Origin: Methylocystis sp.
GTDB taxonomy: Bacteria > Pseudomonadota > Alphaproteobacteria > Rhizobiales > Beijerinckiaceae
Length of the DNA: 49,322 nt
Direction of reading: 5' to 3'
Assembly: GCF_021731785.1 (NCBI RefSeq)
Contig: NZ_JAKFWS010000011.1
Coordinates: forward strand, 1 to 49,322
The notes beneath the pieces were generated by a model. The model searched no databases and was not told the DNA's origin. It saw only the letters and a list, made by a program, of their open reading frames with translations. Shown here piece by piece: positions 24,455 through 33,693 of the stretch; position 1 is the stretch's first letter; each line of letters starts with the position of its first letter. The translations under genes were made by a program, and so were the position numbers.

Positions 24455-25720
24455 CTATGCGTGATCCTGCGACTCCCGCGCGGCGACCTCGCGCTCCTCC
24501 TTTGCTCTCGTCTCTCGCGTGCTCAGCGCATATTTGCGACAATGTTCCAAGTAAGCCCTTTCATGTATGCCGAGTAGCTCGACGACCGCTTTCCATAGCC
24601 AAGTGGGCGCATCGAGCTGTGACGTGCGATTGCGTTCGAGGTCGGTCAGCCAAGCCTTCCTCGACGAGGCGTCCAATTGGCGGCTGTGCGCCTTGCCGAC
24701 AACTGCGGCAAGATAAGCGGCGATTCTGACCGCCTCCAGGTCCGTCAACTTCTCGACTTCGACTTTGAGATCTTGCGGAAGCAGCTCTCTGACAAAAACC
24801 GGCTTGCCCAGCAGGCTCGTCGCACGGGCGCGTTTGCCCAAATAAGGCGAAAGATATCGCGCGCCTTCCACCATACGTTCCGCTTGGTCGAGCGGCATTT
24901 TGGCGCCCTTTGCGCGTGGCGCGGCGGCGGTCTTCGCCTCTTTGAAATCCATCAGGCAATATTGTTTGTCCGATCGACGATTGCCCACAGACAGTAGGGC
25001 TGCGTATCTCAGCAGCCCAAGCGAGCTACAGCCTTTCATCCAGTATGCAGCGTCCTGAAGCTTGACGGCCGCGTCGTCATCGCGCGATCCAAGCATGGTC
25101 GCCAGGCGCCTGATTTCGTCGCTCTGGGCAAGTTGTGTGAGTTGGTCATTTTCCTGTTTGGAGATGGGCCAGAAGCGCCGGCCTAAGGGGATTTGCGGCT
25201 TTGGGCCATTGATGCGTTCATTCGCCAATGTTTTCCACGTCGCACCGGACGACTGTCGAATGATAAGCCGGACCGTGTCGGGAGCCTCGAGGTCGCTTTC
25301 CACGTCGAAATCCGGCGCGAAGGACTTCTCATAGCCCTCCATCATGGCTTCCAACATGAGCGCGGTCGTCACGCCGGGCAGGTCAGAGCCGCGAGCCGCG
25401 GAAGCGAGAGAAAGAGCGAGGCGCAAGAGATCGTGCGCCGGGTTGCCAATGACAGTCTGATCAAGATCTCTGATCTGAATTTCAATGGCGCCACGGTAGT
25501 TCGCGACCGGGCCGAGATTTCCAACATGACAATCGCCGCAAATCCAAATCGATGGCCCTTCCGGAATTGCGCCCGCCTTGATTTGGTCCAGCCATTCATA
25601 GAATTTTACGGTGGACCCGCGCACGTAACGATGCGCTGAGCGCGCCATTTTTAGGTTTCGTGTGCTCTCCAAAATTGCCGAGCGTTGCTTCGGTTGCGGA
25701 TATTTCGCCTTGCTTTGCAT
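24455..25720 (-). CDS. DUF2252 family protein
   Basis: 421 aa beginning MQSKAKYPQPKQRSAILE. The family has a kinase-like fold resembling aminoglycoside phosphotransferases. Here the signature is clear: KMARSAHRYVRGSTVKFYEWL, then WICGDCHVGNLGPV (catalytic-loop-like) and IEIQIRDLDQTVIGNPAHDLLRLALSLA (metal-loop-like). A second conserved block is QYCLMDFKEAK. The C-terminal tail is charged (KYALSTRETRAKEEREVAARE). Substrate and function are unknown. It lies between the ATPase and the permease on the same strand, but gaps of over 160 bp argue for separate transcripts. Confidence 0.8.
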   Translation of the reverse strand: MQSKAKYPQPKQRSAILESTRNLKMARSAHRYVRGSTVKFYEWLDQIKAGAIPEGPSIWICGDCHVGNLGPVANYRGAIEIQIRDLDQTVIGNPAHDLLRLALSLASAARGSDLPGVTTALMLEAMMEGYEKSFAPDFDVESDLEAPDTVRLIIRQSSGATWKTLANERINGPKPQIPLGRRFWPISKQENDQLTQLAQSDEIRRLATMLGSRDDDAAVKLQDAAYWMKGCSSLGLLRYAALLSVGNRRSDKQYCLMDFKEAKTAAAPRAKGAKMPLDQAERMVEGARYLSPYLGKRARATSLLGKPVFVRELLPQDLKVEVEKLTDLEAVRIAAYLAAVVGKAHSRQLDASSRKAWLTDLERNRTSQLDAPTWLWKAVVELLGIHERAYLEHCRKYALSTRETRAKEEREVAARESQDHA

Positions 25721-25986
25721 GAGCCTTCGCCGAGTTGCTTTTCACGCAAGATCCAACAAGTTTCCGAGTAGTTCCAATTTGTAATGATCGCGCAAGGTCG
25801 ATGACCCCAAGCGCGCCATCGGCTTCCGCAACTCGGCCGCGTTAGCAAGCAATAGACAATATGAAACAATGCAAACTGTCTAGATGGCGCAACGGGTCGC
25901 CGGCGCGACGCTGGCATGGAGTCCGACTCAAACCTTCTGGTAACGGCATAATTCCGTTAAGGATTACAAAGTTTGCGCGGGTCTGG

Positions 25987-27420
25987 TCATGTTGGTTTGT
26001 CGCGATGAACAATTGGGGGATTTTGGCGCGCGAGCAGACTCTTCTTTCGTCCATAGAAGAAATAGACGGCCAGCCCGATCGCCATCCAGATGGCGAAGCG
26101 CTCCCAGGCCACGGCCGGCAGGCGCGACAAGAGCCAAAGCGAGAAGCCGACCCCGGCGAGCGGCGTGAAGGGGACGAGGGGCGCGCGAAAGCTGCGCCGC
26201 GCGTCAGGCCGCGTGCGGCGCAGCACGATGATCGCCGAACAGATGACGACGAAGGCGGAAAGCGTGCCGATATTCACAAGCTCCGCCACTTCCTTGATCG
26301 GGTAGAGCGCGGCGACGAGCGCGGTCAGCGCGCCGGCGATCAGCGTCGGCCGATAGGGCGTAGAAAAGCGCGGATGGAGCTTGGCGAACCATTCGGGGAG
26401 CAGCCCGTCGCGGCTCATCGCGAACCAGATGCGGGCGCAGGCAAGCAGAAAGGCGAGCATCACGCTGGCGATGCCGGCGACCGCCGCAAGCGACACGACG
26501 AAGGCGACCCAGGGCAGGCCCAGCGAAGCGAAAGCGGTCGCAACCGGCGCCGGCGTGTCGAGCGTGTCGTAGCGCACGACGCCGGTGAGCACGAGCGACA
26601 TCGCGATATAGAGGGTGAGCGCCACGCCAAGCGACAGAAGCACGGCGCGCGGCACGTCGCGCTGCGGCGCGCGGGCTTCTTCGGCGGCCGTCGTCAGCGT
26701 GTCGTAGCCAAACACCGCGAAGAACACCACCGCCGCGCCTTGCGCCACGCCGGAAAAGCCGAAAGGCATGAAGGGCGTCCAGTTCTCGACGCGCACATAG
26801 GGGATGCCCGCCGCAATCACCAGCAACGCCGCGGCGATCTTGACGACGACCATCGCGGTATTGAATCCCGCGCCAAGTTCGATGCGCAGCGTCAGCAGGC
26901 CGGCGACGCCAAGCGCGCCGAGCGCGGCGAAGAGATCGACGACGCGGCCGGGGCCGGTTCCAGGCGCGCCGCCCGCCCATTCCGGAAGCGTGAGGCCGAA
27001 TTGCGCGAGCAGCGCCTGCAAATAAGCAGACCAGCCGATCGCCACCACGGCGACGACGAGCGCATATTCAAGCAGAAGATCCCAGCCGATGATCGAGGCG
27101 GCGAGCTCGCCAAGCACGGCGTAGGCATATGTATAGGCGCTGCCGGCGACCGGAATCATGCCGGCAAATTCGGCATAGGAGAGCGCCGCCGCGGCGCTCG
27201 CGACGCCGGCGATCACGAAGGAGAGGGCGACGCCCGGTCCCGCCTGAGTCGCCGCGACAACGCCGGTCAACACGAAAATGCCGACGCCGATCAGGCCGCC
27301 AAGGCCGATTCCGGTGAGCTGCCAGACGCCGAGCACGCGACGGAAACCGCCCGGCCGGTCGGCTTCGGCTTGCAGCGACTCGATCGATTTGACGCGCAGC
27401 AGCGAGGAGAACAGCTTCAT
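25987..27420 (-). CDS. APC-family amino acid permease (CAT type)
   Basis: 477 aa, start MKLFSSLLRVKSIESL at 27420; the frame to 27504 is longer but atypical. Inner-membrane transporter with about 12-14 helices. First helix IGLGGLIGVGIFVLTG carries the GIGxGIF-type substrate motif. PVAGSAYTYAYAVLGELAASIIGWDLLLEY and FFAVFGYDTLTTAAEEARAPQRDVPRA are signature blocks of the cationic amino acid transporter (YfnA-like) branch. Substrate cannot be told from sequence. A terminator-oriented hairpin at 27523-27555 separates it from the upstream SmbP gene. Confidence 0.85.
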   Translation of the reverse strand: MKLFSSLLRVKSIESLQAEADRPGGFRRVLGVWQLTGIGLGGLIGVGIFVLTGVVAATQAGPGVALSFVIAGVASAAAALSYAEFAGMIPVAGSAYTYAYAVLGELAASIIGWDLLLEYALVVAVVAIGWSAYLQALLAQFGLTLPEWAGGAPGTGPGRVVDLFAALGALGVAGLLTLRIELGAGFNTAMVVVKIAAALLVIAAGIPYVRVENWTPFMPFGFSGVAQGAAVVFFAVFGYDTLTTAAEEARAPQRDVPRAVLLSLGVALTLYIAMSLVLTGVVRYDTLDTPAPVATAFASLGLPWVAFVVSLAAVAGIASVMLAFLLACARIWFAMSRDGLLPEWFAKLHPRFSTPYRPTLIAGALTALVAALYPIKEVAELVNIGTLSAFVVICSAIIVLRRTRPDARRSFRAPLVPFTPLAGVGFSLWLLSRLPAVAWERFAIWMAIGLAVYFFYGRKKSLLARQNPPIVHRDKPT

Positions 27421-27522
27421 CAAGGGCCCGTCGGCGGACGCTCCGCCGAGACGTGCATAGGCGATCCGAACGGCGCTGTCATTGCCTGCGCCGCGCTTCA
27501 ACAAGGCGCATAAATCGGCGCA

Positions 27523-27555
27523 AAAAAAGAGCGGCCTCGGAAAGACCGCTCTCTT
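27523..27555 (-). terminator. Rho-independent terminator of the SmbP gene
   Basis: On the minus strand AGAGCGGTC and GCCGCTCT pair around a short loop (TTTCCGAG area) and are followed by seven T. It lies 21 bp past the stop of the SmbP gene and just upstream of the permease. Confidence 0.8.
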
Positions 27556-27575
27556 CTCATGTCTGACCGGCGCCG

Positions 27576-27914
27576 CTATTTCTTGGCGGCGTCGAGATGG
27601 GTCAACGCTTCTTCGGCGTGCTTCGTCGCGATGTCGGCATGCTTCTGCTTGCCGTGATCAATGGCCATTTCGAGATGCGATACGCCCTGTTTGGTATGCT
27701 CGTTGGGCTTCTCGGCCTGGGAAGCCTTTGCGTGCTTTAAAGCTTCTTCCGCGTGCATCGTCAGCGCGTCGGCCTTTCCAGCCTTGCCTTCGCCGATCGC
27801 CTGCTTGGTGTGGGTGATGGCCTCAGCCAGATGATCTTCGGCGTAGGCCAGCCGTGGCGCGACAAAAGCTGCGATGGATAGAGCCAGCGCCGTTGCAAAG
27901 ATTCTGCGATTCAT
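27576..27914 (-). CDS. smbP: Small periplasmic metal-binding protein (SmbP family)
   Basis: 112 aa from ATG 27914, with GAGGAGACC upstream. Signal peptide MNRRIFATALALSIAAFVAPRLAYAE. The mature protein is a His/Lys/Glu-rich helical repeat: HLAEAITHTKQAIGEG, DALTMHAEEALKHAKAS, GVSHLEMAIDHGKQKHADIA, TKHAEEALTHLDAAKK, i.e. repeats of the H-EEAL-H type. This is the pattern of SmbP from Nitrosomonas, a copper-binding four-helix protein. It probably buffers Cu2+ (or Ni2+/Zn2+) in the periplasm. Own promoter and terminator. Confidence 0.85.
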   Translation of the reverse strand: MNRRIFATALALSIAAFVAPRLAYAEDHLAEAITHTKQAIGEGKAGKADALTMHAEEALKHAKASQAEKPNEHTKQGVSHLEMAIDHGKQKHADIATKHAEEALTHLDAAKK

Positions 27915-28043
27915 GGAGGTCTCCTCAACGTTCGCCGCATGACCGTAATATGGTCGGTTTCGCCGGCGTATCGAGGTTCCGTCCGCCATTCTTCGATCTT
28001 GTCGCCAAGAAGACGCCACTCAGCCTTTCGCTTCGCGGCACGC

Positions 28044-28445
28044 TCACTGCCGGTCGGAGGCATAAAGGGCGCAGCTTTCGCCAAATTCCTCGAGGCCGCC
28101 CTCGAGGAATGAGGCGAGAAGCGGAACGCCGAGCAGATAGGCCGACGTCGAGCCTTCATGCCGGGCCCGCGCTTGCGCCACCGCCTCGCTCCATTCGCTG
28201 GCGGCGAAATCGCCTCTCCCGACCCACATCAGCGCGACAAGCTCGATCTGCTCGTCAATGTCCATCGATTCGATGAAGGATGACACTTCGTCGCGAATGG
28301 TGGGGAAGGCGTCTTCCGTCAATACGCTGACGAAGCCGTCGTCCGTCGCGTTAGAGGCGTCCGCCTCGATGCCCTCATCCTCGCTTTCAAGCTCGCGAGC
28401 CTTGACGGCGACAAAACACACTTTGTCGGTATTGATGGTCGGCAT
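28044..28445 (-). CDS. DUF3775 protein
   Basis: 133 aa from ATG 28445 with GGGGGAGAG upstream. The DUF3775 pattern is seen: PTINTDKVCFVAVKARELESEDEG at the N-terminus, SFIESMDIDEQIELVALMWVGRGDFAASEWSEAVAQAR in the middle, and TSAYLLGVPLLASFLEGGLEEFGESC at the end. The family is widespread in alphaproteobacteria and uncharacterised. Divergent from ald across 124 bp, so the two may share a promoter region. Confidence 0.8.
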   Translation of the reverse strand: MPTINTDKVCFVAVKARELESEDEGIEADASNATDDGFVSVLTEDAFPTIRDEVSSFIESMDIDEQIELVALMWVGRGDFAASEWSEAVAQARARHEGSTSAYLLGVPLLASFLEGGLEEFGESCALYASDRQ

Positions 28446-28569
28446 TTTTTCTCTCCCCCGTTTTGACGCTCGCTTGACCTTCGCCCTTGTGGCGAAAGGC
28501 CGCCCTCTGCATATATTCCCTCAAGGCGAGATTGATACCGAGGTCGACGCCGTATTTTTGGAGCCGGAA
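28446..28569. promoter_or_regulatory. Divergent promoter region of DUF3775 and ald
   Basis: The only non-coding stretch between two divergently transcribed genes; it must hold both promoters. GGAGCCGGA just before 28570 is the ald ribosome site. I cannot point to clear -35/-10 boxes. Confidence 0.45.
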
Positions 28570-29700
28570 ATGCGCGTCGGCGCGCCGAAAGAAATCAAGG
28601 ACAACGAATATCGCGTCGGGCTGACGCCCTCTTCAGTCGCCGAACTCGTTCATACGGGACATGAGGTGTTCATCGAGCGCGGCGCAGGCGCGGGCGCGGG
28701 GCTTTCCGATTCGGATTACGCCGCCGCGGGCGCGAACCTCGTCGACGGTCCGGAAGCGCTCTTCGGCGTGGCGCAATTGATCGTGAAGGTGAAGGAGCCG
28801 CAGCGGCGCGAAATCGCCTATTTGCGCCCCGACCATGTGCTCTTCGCCTATCTCCATCTTGCCGCGGACGCTGAACTCACGCGCGAGCTGATGGCGAGCG
28901 GCGCGCATTGCATCGCTTATGAGACGGTCACTGCGCCGGGCGGCGGGCTGCCGCTGCTTGCGCCAATGTCGGAAATCGCCGGGCGGCTCGCGACGCAAGT
29001 CGGCGCGCATTTTCTCGAAAAGCAGGCGGGGGGCCGCGGCGTGCTGCTCGCCGGCGCGCCGGGCGCGCCGCCTGCCGACGTCCTTGTTCTCGGCGCTGGC
29101 AGCGTCGGCGTTCAGGCGACGGCGATTGCGCTCGGCATGGGCGCGAGCGTGCTGGTCGCCGACCGCAACCCCGACGCGCTTCGGCGGCTAGAAACGCGTT
29201 TCGGTTTCTCAGCCCGCACCATCTATTCGACTCGCGCGGCGATCGCCGAATCGGTGAAGCGCGCCGATCTCGTCATCTGCGCGGCGCTCGCCCCGGGCGC
29301 CAAGGCGCCGATCCTGATCACGCGGGACATGCTGGCGACGATGAAGCGCGGCGCCGTGATCGTCGATGTCGCGATCGACCAGGGCGGCAGCTGCGAGACT
29401 TCGCGGCCGACAAGCCATTCCGACCCGGTCTATGTGATCGATGGCGTCGTGCATTATTGCGTCACGAACATGCCTGGAATCACGCCGCGCACGTCGACTT
29501 TCGCGCTCAACAACGCCACATTGCCTTTCGTGCGGGTGCTCGCCGACAAGGGCTGGCGTCGTGCGCTGGAGGACGATCGACATCTGCGGGCGGGATTGGA
29601 GATTTCCGGCGGGCGGATCCTTTCCGCGCCGGTCGCCGCCGCGCACGGCCTGCCGCTGTCATCGAGCCTCGAGGCGTTGGACAGCGCGGGGGCCGCATAG
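28570..29700 (+). CDS. ald: Alanine dehydrogenase
   Basis: 376 aa, start MRVGAPKEIKDNEYRVGLTP, the classic Ald N-terminus. It interconverts alanine with pyruvate and ammonium using NAD. Visible: the substrate-binding Lys/His loop (VKVKEPQRREIAYLRPDHVLFAYLHLAAD), the NAD-binding Rossmann motif LGAGSVGVQATAIALGMGASVLVADRN and the C-terminal TNMPGITPRTSTFALNNATLPF. Length and motifs are normal. In methylotrophs it helps assimilate ammonia. It lies 237 bp upstream of phaC in the same direction, but that gap suggests separate transcription. Confidence 0.92.
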   Translation: MRVGAPKEIKDNEYRVGLTPSSVAELVHTGHEVFIERGAGAGAGLSDSDYAAAGANLVDGPEALFGVAQLIVKVKEPQRREIAYLRPDHVLFAYLHLAADAELTRELMASGAHCIAYETVTAPGGGLPLLAPMSEIAGRLATQVGAHFLEKQAGGRGVLLAGAPGAPPADVLVLGAGSVGVQATAIALGMGASVLVADRNPDALRRLETRFGFSARTIYSTRAAIAESVKRADLVICAALAPGAKAPILITRDMLATMKRGAVIVDVAIDQGGSCETSRPTSHSDPVYVIDGVVHYCVTNMPGITPRTSTFALNNATLPFVRVLADKGWRRALEDDRHLRAGLEISGGRILSAPVAAAHGLPLSSSLEALDSAGAA

Positions 29701-29937
29701 CGCGTTCCGAGGCCCTTCCACTTGCTCGCGTGCGACCTTTTCGCCTACCGGCGTCAGAGGCGCGTTTCGACGCCGAATGATCAACATTGCATTGTTATAT
29801 TTAAAGCTTATGTCTCAAGACACAGCTACTATCGGCTGTGCGGCTAGAGCTTTTCTCCTCGGCGGGCAATTGTTAGACGAGTGGGACGCGGCGATGCGGC
29901 GCGGCGGCCCCTCATTTGGACACAGGCGGTTAAGGGC

Positions 29938-31956
29938 ATGAGCGCGACTGAGGACCAGGACCCCGCGGCCAGCCCAACGCGACCGGGCCGAGCGAAAAAG
30001 GCGTCGTCGCGCGGCAAGGCAAGGCCGCCAGGCAACGCGCCAGGCGACGCGCCAAGCAAGGCGCCGCGTAAGGCCGGGAAAAAACCTGCAGCGGGACCGA
30101 CTTCCGGCATCAGCGCTCCGGCGCAGAAGACGCTTCCCGCTAAGACCGACGGCGGCGCGCCAACGCTCGCAACTGGGGGGACGTTCGGCCGTCTCGACTA
30201 CGAAACGATCGCCGACAACATGGCGCAGCTTGTGGACCAGGGGCGCAAGGCGCTGGCCGCGGCGATCGGCGGCGCCAATCCTGAGGAAGCGCGCAGCGAA
30301 CTTGCCGCGAGCGTCGCCGACGCCACGAAAACGCTCGGGGCGGTCGCCGAATATTGGCTATCGAAGCCTGAACGCGCCGCCGCCGCCCAAGCGGATCTAT
30401 ACAAAGGACTGAGCGAGGTCTGGCGACAGACGATGCGCCGCTACAGCGGCGAAGACGTCGCACCGATCGTCCCGTCGGATCTTTCCGACAAGCGCTTCGC
30501 GGATTCGGAATGGAACGAGAATCCGTTCTTCGATTGGCTGCGGCAATCCTATCTGCTCGCGTCGCGCTGGGCCGGCGACATGGTGGAAAGGGCCGAGGGC
30601 CTCGACCCGCAGACAAAGGCGAGGGCCGCCTTTTATGCGCGGCTGATCTCAAGCGCGATCTCGCCATCGAATTTCGTGCCGACCAACCCCGAACTGCTGC
30701 GCGCGACAATCGACGCCAAGGGCGAAAATCTTGTTCGCGGCTTGAAGATGCTTGCGGAAGACATCTCAGCGGGCGGCGGCGTGCTGAAGATTCGTCAAAG
30801 CGCGGCCCGGAGATTCGAACTCGGCGCGGATATCGCGAATACGCCCGGCAAAGTGGTCTGGCGCAATGACGTGATGGAGCTCATCCAATATGAACCGACG
30901 ACGGCGGAGGTCTATGCGCGACCGCTGCTCATCACGCCGCCCTGGATCAACAAATTCTATGTGCTCGATCTCAATCCCGAAAAAAGTTTCGTGCGCTGGG
31001 CCGTCGAGCAGGGCTTCACCGTCTTCATCATTTCATGGGTCAATCCCGACGAGACCAAGGCGGAAAAAGGCTTTGAGGCCTATATGCACGAAGGCGTGCT
31101 AACCGCGCTTGACGTGATCGAGAGGGCGACCGGCGAGCGCAAGGTCACGGCCGCGGGCTATTGCGTCGGCGGCACGCTGCTCGCGCTGACCCTCGCCTAT
31201 ATGGCCGCGACCGGTGACGATCGCATCGACAGCGTGACCTTCTTTGCGACGCAGGTCGATTTTTCCGACGCCGGCGATCTGCAGATTTTCGTCGACGAGG
31301 CGCGGCTTGCGGCGCTTGACGAAAGCATGGCGCGCACCGGCTATCTCGAAGGCGTCAAGATGGCCAACGCCTTCAACATGCTGCGGCCGAACGAACTCAT
31401 CTGGAATTATGTCGTCAACAATTACATGAAGGGGGTCGAGCCTGCGGCATTCGATCTCCTGTATTGGAATTCCGACTCGACGCGCATCCCGCGCGCCAAT
31501 CACTCCTTCTATCTTCGCGGCTGCTATCTCGAAAATCGCCTGGCGCGCGGCGAGATGGTCATCGACGGCGTGCGGCTCAATCTGCGTCAGGTCAAAATAC
31601 CGGTCTGTGAGATCGCAGCGAAGGACGATCATATCGCGCCGGCGCAATCGGTGTTTCGCGGCGCGAAGTTTTTCGGCGGCGAGGTGACTTTCCTGTTGGG
31701 CGGCTCGGGCCATATCGCGGGCATCATCAATCCGCCTTCCAAGGAGAAATATCAGTATTGGGCTGGAGGATCCGTGAGTGGTTCCTTCGAGAACTGGGTC
31801 AAGACGGCGAAGGAGACGAAGGGTTCCTGGTGGCCGCACTGGTTGTCCTGGGTGACGGCGCAGGCGCCCAGGAAAGTCCCCGCGCGCCAGCCGGGCGGCG
31901 GCAAGCTCAAGATCATCTGCGACGCGCCGGGCGAATATGTGCGGGTGCGGGGATAG
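29938..31956 (+). CDS. phaC: Class I poly(3-hydroxyalkanoate) synthase
   Basis: 672 aa. Polymerises hydroxyacyl-CoA into PHB granules. The PhaC box is intact (GYCVGG with Cys409), with Asp564 (AKDDHI) and His592 (GGSGHIAG) completing the triad. The N-terminal domain includes NPFFDWLRQSYLLASRW and the core begins at VWRNDVMELIQYEP. Odd: residues 1-75 are a low-complexity Pro/Ala/Lys/Gly extension (SSRGKARPPGNAPGDAP...) that makes the protein longer than usual class I enzymes (about 590-600 aa). I prefer ATG 29938. No phaA/phaB/phaP genes are adjacent. Confidence 0.92.
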   Translation: MSATEDQDPAASPTRPGRAKKASSRGKARPPGNAPGDAPSKAPRKAGKKPAAGPTSGISAPAQKTLPAKTDGGAPTLATGGTFGRLDYETIADNMAQLVDQGRKALAAAIGGANPEEARSELAASVADATKTLGAVAEYWLSKPERAAAAQADLYKGLSEVWRQTMRRYSGEDVAPIVPSDLSDKRFADSEWNENPFFDWLRQSYLLASRWAGDMVERAEGLDPQTKARAAFYARLISSAISPSNFVPTNPELLRATIDAKGENLVRGLKMLAEDISAGGGVLKIRQSAARRFELGADIANTPGKVVWRNDVMELIQYEPTTAEVYARPLLITPPWINKFYVLDLNPEKSFVRWAVEQGFTVFIISWVNPDETKAEKGFEAYMHEGVLTALDVIERATGERKVTAAGYCVGGTLLALTLAYMAATGDDRIDSVTFFATQVDFSDAGDLQIFVDEARLAALDESMARTGYLEGVKMANAFNMLRPNELIWNYVVNNYMKGVEPAAFDLLYWNSDSTRIPRANHSFYLRGCYLENRLARGEMVIDGVRLNLRQVKIPVCEIAAKDDHIAPAQSVFRGAKFFGGEVTFLLGGSGHIAGIINPPSKEKYQYWAGGSVSGSFENWVKTAKETKGSWWPHWLSWVTAQAPRKVPARQPGGGKLKIICDAPGEYVRVRG

Positions 31957-31992
31957 GCGCTGGCGACGCCCCAGCCGAGAGCGTCGCCGTTG

Positions 31993-32214
31993 TCAATGGG
32001 CGCGGCGTCTCACTTGGGCAGCGAGCTTCGCGGCCATGCGCTTCACTTCCCTCGGATGGTAATCAACCTGCTCGGGCTGCGCCTGCGTCTCGGCGCTCCC
32101 AATCTCCTCGCCATCAGAGCCATAAGCGAACCGCTTGCCCGCAGGCGTGAAGGTCACGACGATGTGCAAGCCATCGCGCTCGATGCGAAAATCATCCGGG
32201 TGAGGGGTCTTCAT
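31993..32214 (-). CDS. Hypothetical protein (73 aa)
   Basis: Start MKTPHPDDFRIERDGLHIVV at 32214, GGAG 7 bases upstream. Strand-rich N-terminus (DDFRIERDGLHIVVTFTPAGKRFAYG) and a helical, basic C-terminus (HPREVKRMAAKLAAQVRRRA). No named family recognised. It converges with phaC (36 bp apart) and lies downstream of the HupE-like gene on the same strand. Confidence 0.55.
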   Translation of the reverse strand: MKTPHPDDFRIERDGLHIVVTFTPAGKRFAYGSDGEEIGSAETQAQPEQVDYHPREVKRMAAKLAAQVRRRAH

Positions 32215-32278
32215 GGCGGCTCCATTCCGACCGGATAAGTAGCGCGCGCAAGCCTTGGACAATCCGGTCAGATCCCCT

Positions 32279-33373
32279 TCACCCCGGAAGAACGCCGATC
32301 CGCTCCAGGAACCAGTAGACGCCCGCAATCGCAATCAGCGCCGAGACCACGTAGACGAGCTTCTCGCTGCGCCTGCCGCCTGTCTGCTTGTCGATGAAGA
32401 ACAGGAGCGGCATGACCGCGAAGACGATGGCGATCTGGCCAAGCTCGACGCCGATGTTGAAGGCGGCGAGCGCAGGCACGACGCCGCCTTGCGGCACGCC
32501 CATCTCGGTCAGCGCCGAGGCGAAACCGAAGCCGTGGATGAAGCCGAAGAGGAAGGTGTTGCGCCAGCGGTTGTCGACGTCGCGCGAGAAGTAATTCTCG
32601 ACCGCGACGAAAACGATCGAAGCGGCGATCAGCGCTTCGACCAATGTCGAGGGCAGCGTGAAAATGTTGAGCGCGGCAAGCGACAGCGTGATCGAATGCG
32701 AAATGGTGAAGGCGGTGACGATCTTGACGACCGGCCAGATCCGGGTAGCCCACAGAATGAGCGCGAACAGGAAGCACAGATGATCGTAGCCGGTGACAAT
32801 GTGTTCGACGCCCGCCTTGAGAAACTTCCACATCAACTGCGCCGTCGTTTCCATCGGCTTTGACAGATCGAGCGGCGGATCGTCCGGATAGAGCATGGTC
32901 TGGCCGGCGTTTTCGGTTCCCTCAAGCGTGACCAGATGCTTTCCTTTTGCGCCATGCGCGGCGAGAAGCTTCGTCGCGTCGTAGAAGAGCGCGCCGTCCG
33001 TTGCGCCGCAATCGAAGCGCACGACGATGAGGGCGCTGTCCTGGTTCTCGGGATCTTCGCCGGATTTGATGACATTGGCGACGCAGGCGCGGCCGGTTGC
33101 GTCGCGCATCGCGATGCGTTTTTCGACAAATTTGCCGATTTCCGCCTCAAGCGCGCCCGGCGCCGAGAGATCGAGGCCGGCGCGTTCGCTCATCGTCTCA
33201 CGGAACATGCGTTCGAGGTCGGTGGCGAGAAAGCCGACGTCGACGACATAGACGCGATTGTCTTTGGGCGCGATCTTGCCCGTCGAAATATCGGGCGTAT
33301 GCGCCAGGGCCGGGGCCGCGAGACCGACGCAAAACAAGATCACGGCGGCGACTATCCTGAAAACCCCGGTCAT
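32279..33373 (-). CDS. HupE/UreJ-like membrane protein
   Basis: 364 aa. Signal peptide MTGVFRIVAAVILFCVGLAAPALA is followed by a periplasmic region of about 150 residues and then a HupE/UreJ_2-type membrane domain. Conserved membrane pieces with possible metal ligands: VEHIVTGYDHLCFLFALILW, VTAFTISHSITLSLAAL, FGFIHGFGFASALTEMG, FNIGVELGQIAIVFAVMPLLFF. HupE and UreJ relatives are nickel (or cobalt) transporters linked to hydrogenase and urease, but the version with a large N-terminal periplasmic domain is uncharacterised and no hydrogenase or urease gene is near. Confidence 0.75.
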   Translation of the reverse strand: MTGVFRIVAAVILFCVGLAAPALAHTPDISTGKIAPKDNRVYVVDVGFLATDLERMFRETMSERAGLDLSAPGALEAEIGKFVEKRIAMRDATGRACVANVIKSGEDPENQDSALIVVRFDCGATDGALFYDATKLLAAHGAKGKHLVTLEGTENAGQTMLYPDDPPLDLSKPMETTAQLMWKFLKAGVEHIVTGYDHLCFLFALILWATRIWPVVKIVTAFTISHSITLSLAALNIFTLPSTLVEALIAASIVFVAVENYFSRDVDNRWRNTFLFGFIHGFGFASALTEMGVPQGGVVPALAAFNIGVELGQIAIVFAVMPLLFFIDKQTGGRRSEKLVYVVSALIAIAGVYWFLERIGVLPG

Positions 33374-33693
33374 GCGCGCTCCCTTCGTTGGTTGGCGCGC
33401 ACCATGCCAAACGCGGCCGCGCCGGACAAGACAGCGCGAGCGCGAGCATTGGTCCGCTCCCGCCGCGCATCGCCGGCTCAAGCGAGGGAGATGAATCGCA
33501 TCGGCGTGGGCGCGACCGCGACCCAAGTTCTCAGCTTCGGAGCGCCGACGCTGCAGGAGCGCGCTCCCGACTGCTATTATGCTATGGCTTCGCCGTGGCG
33601 CTCCCGCCTCCACAGACTGAGCCGCTGCGATAATGCTTAATCGCGATCTCTACGGAGGCACGCTCGACGGCCTCGGCGCGTTCGGAGGGCAGT
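33374..33693. other. Intergenic region between divergent genes
   Basis: 320 bases between the HupE-like gene (minus) and the ClC gene (plus), so promoters of both should be here. An in-frame TAA for the ClC reading frame at 33631-33633 limits how far upstream its start can be. No other gene is convincing. Confidence 0.4.

Noticed and set aside
25861-27513. 550-codon plus frame rich in Arg, Glu, His and Gly
   Set aside because: Exactly antisense to the APC permease; low-complexity charged sequence is the usual antisense of membrane-helix codons.
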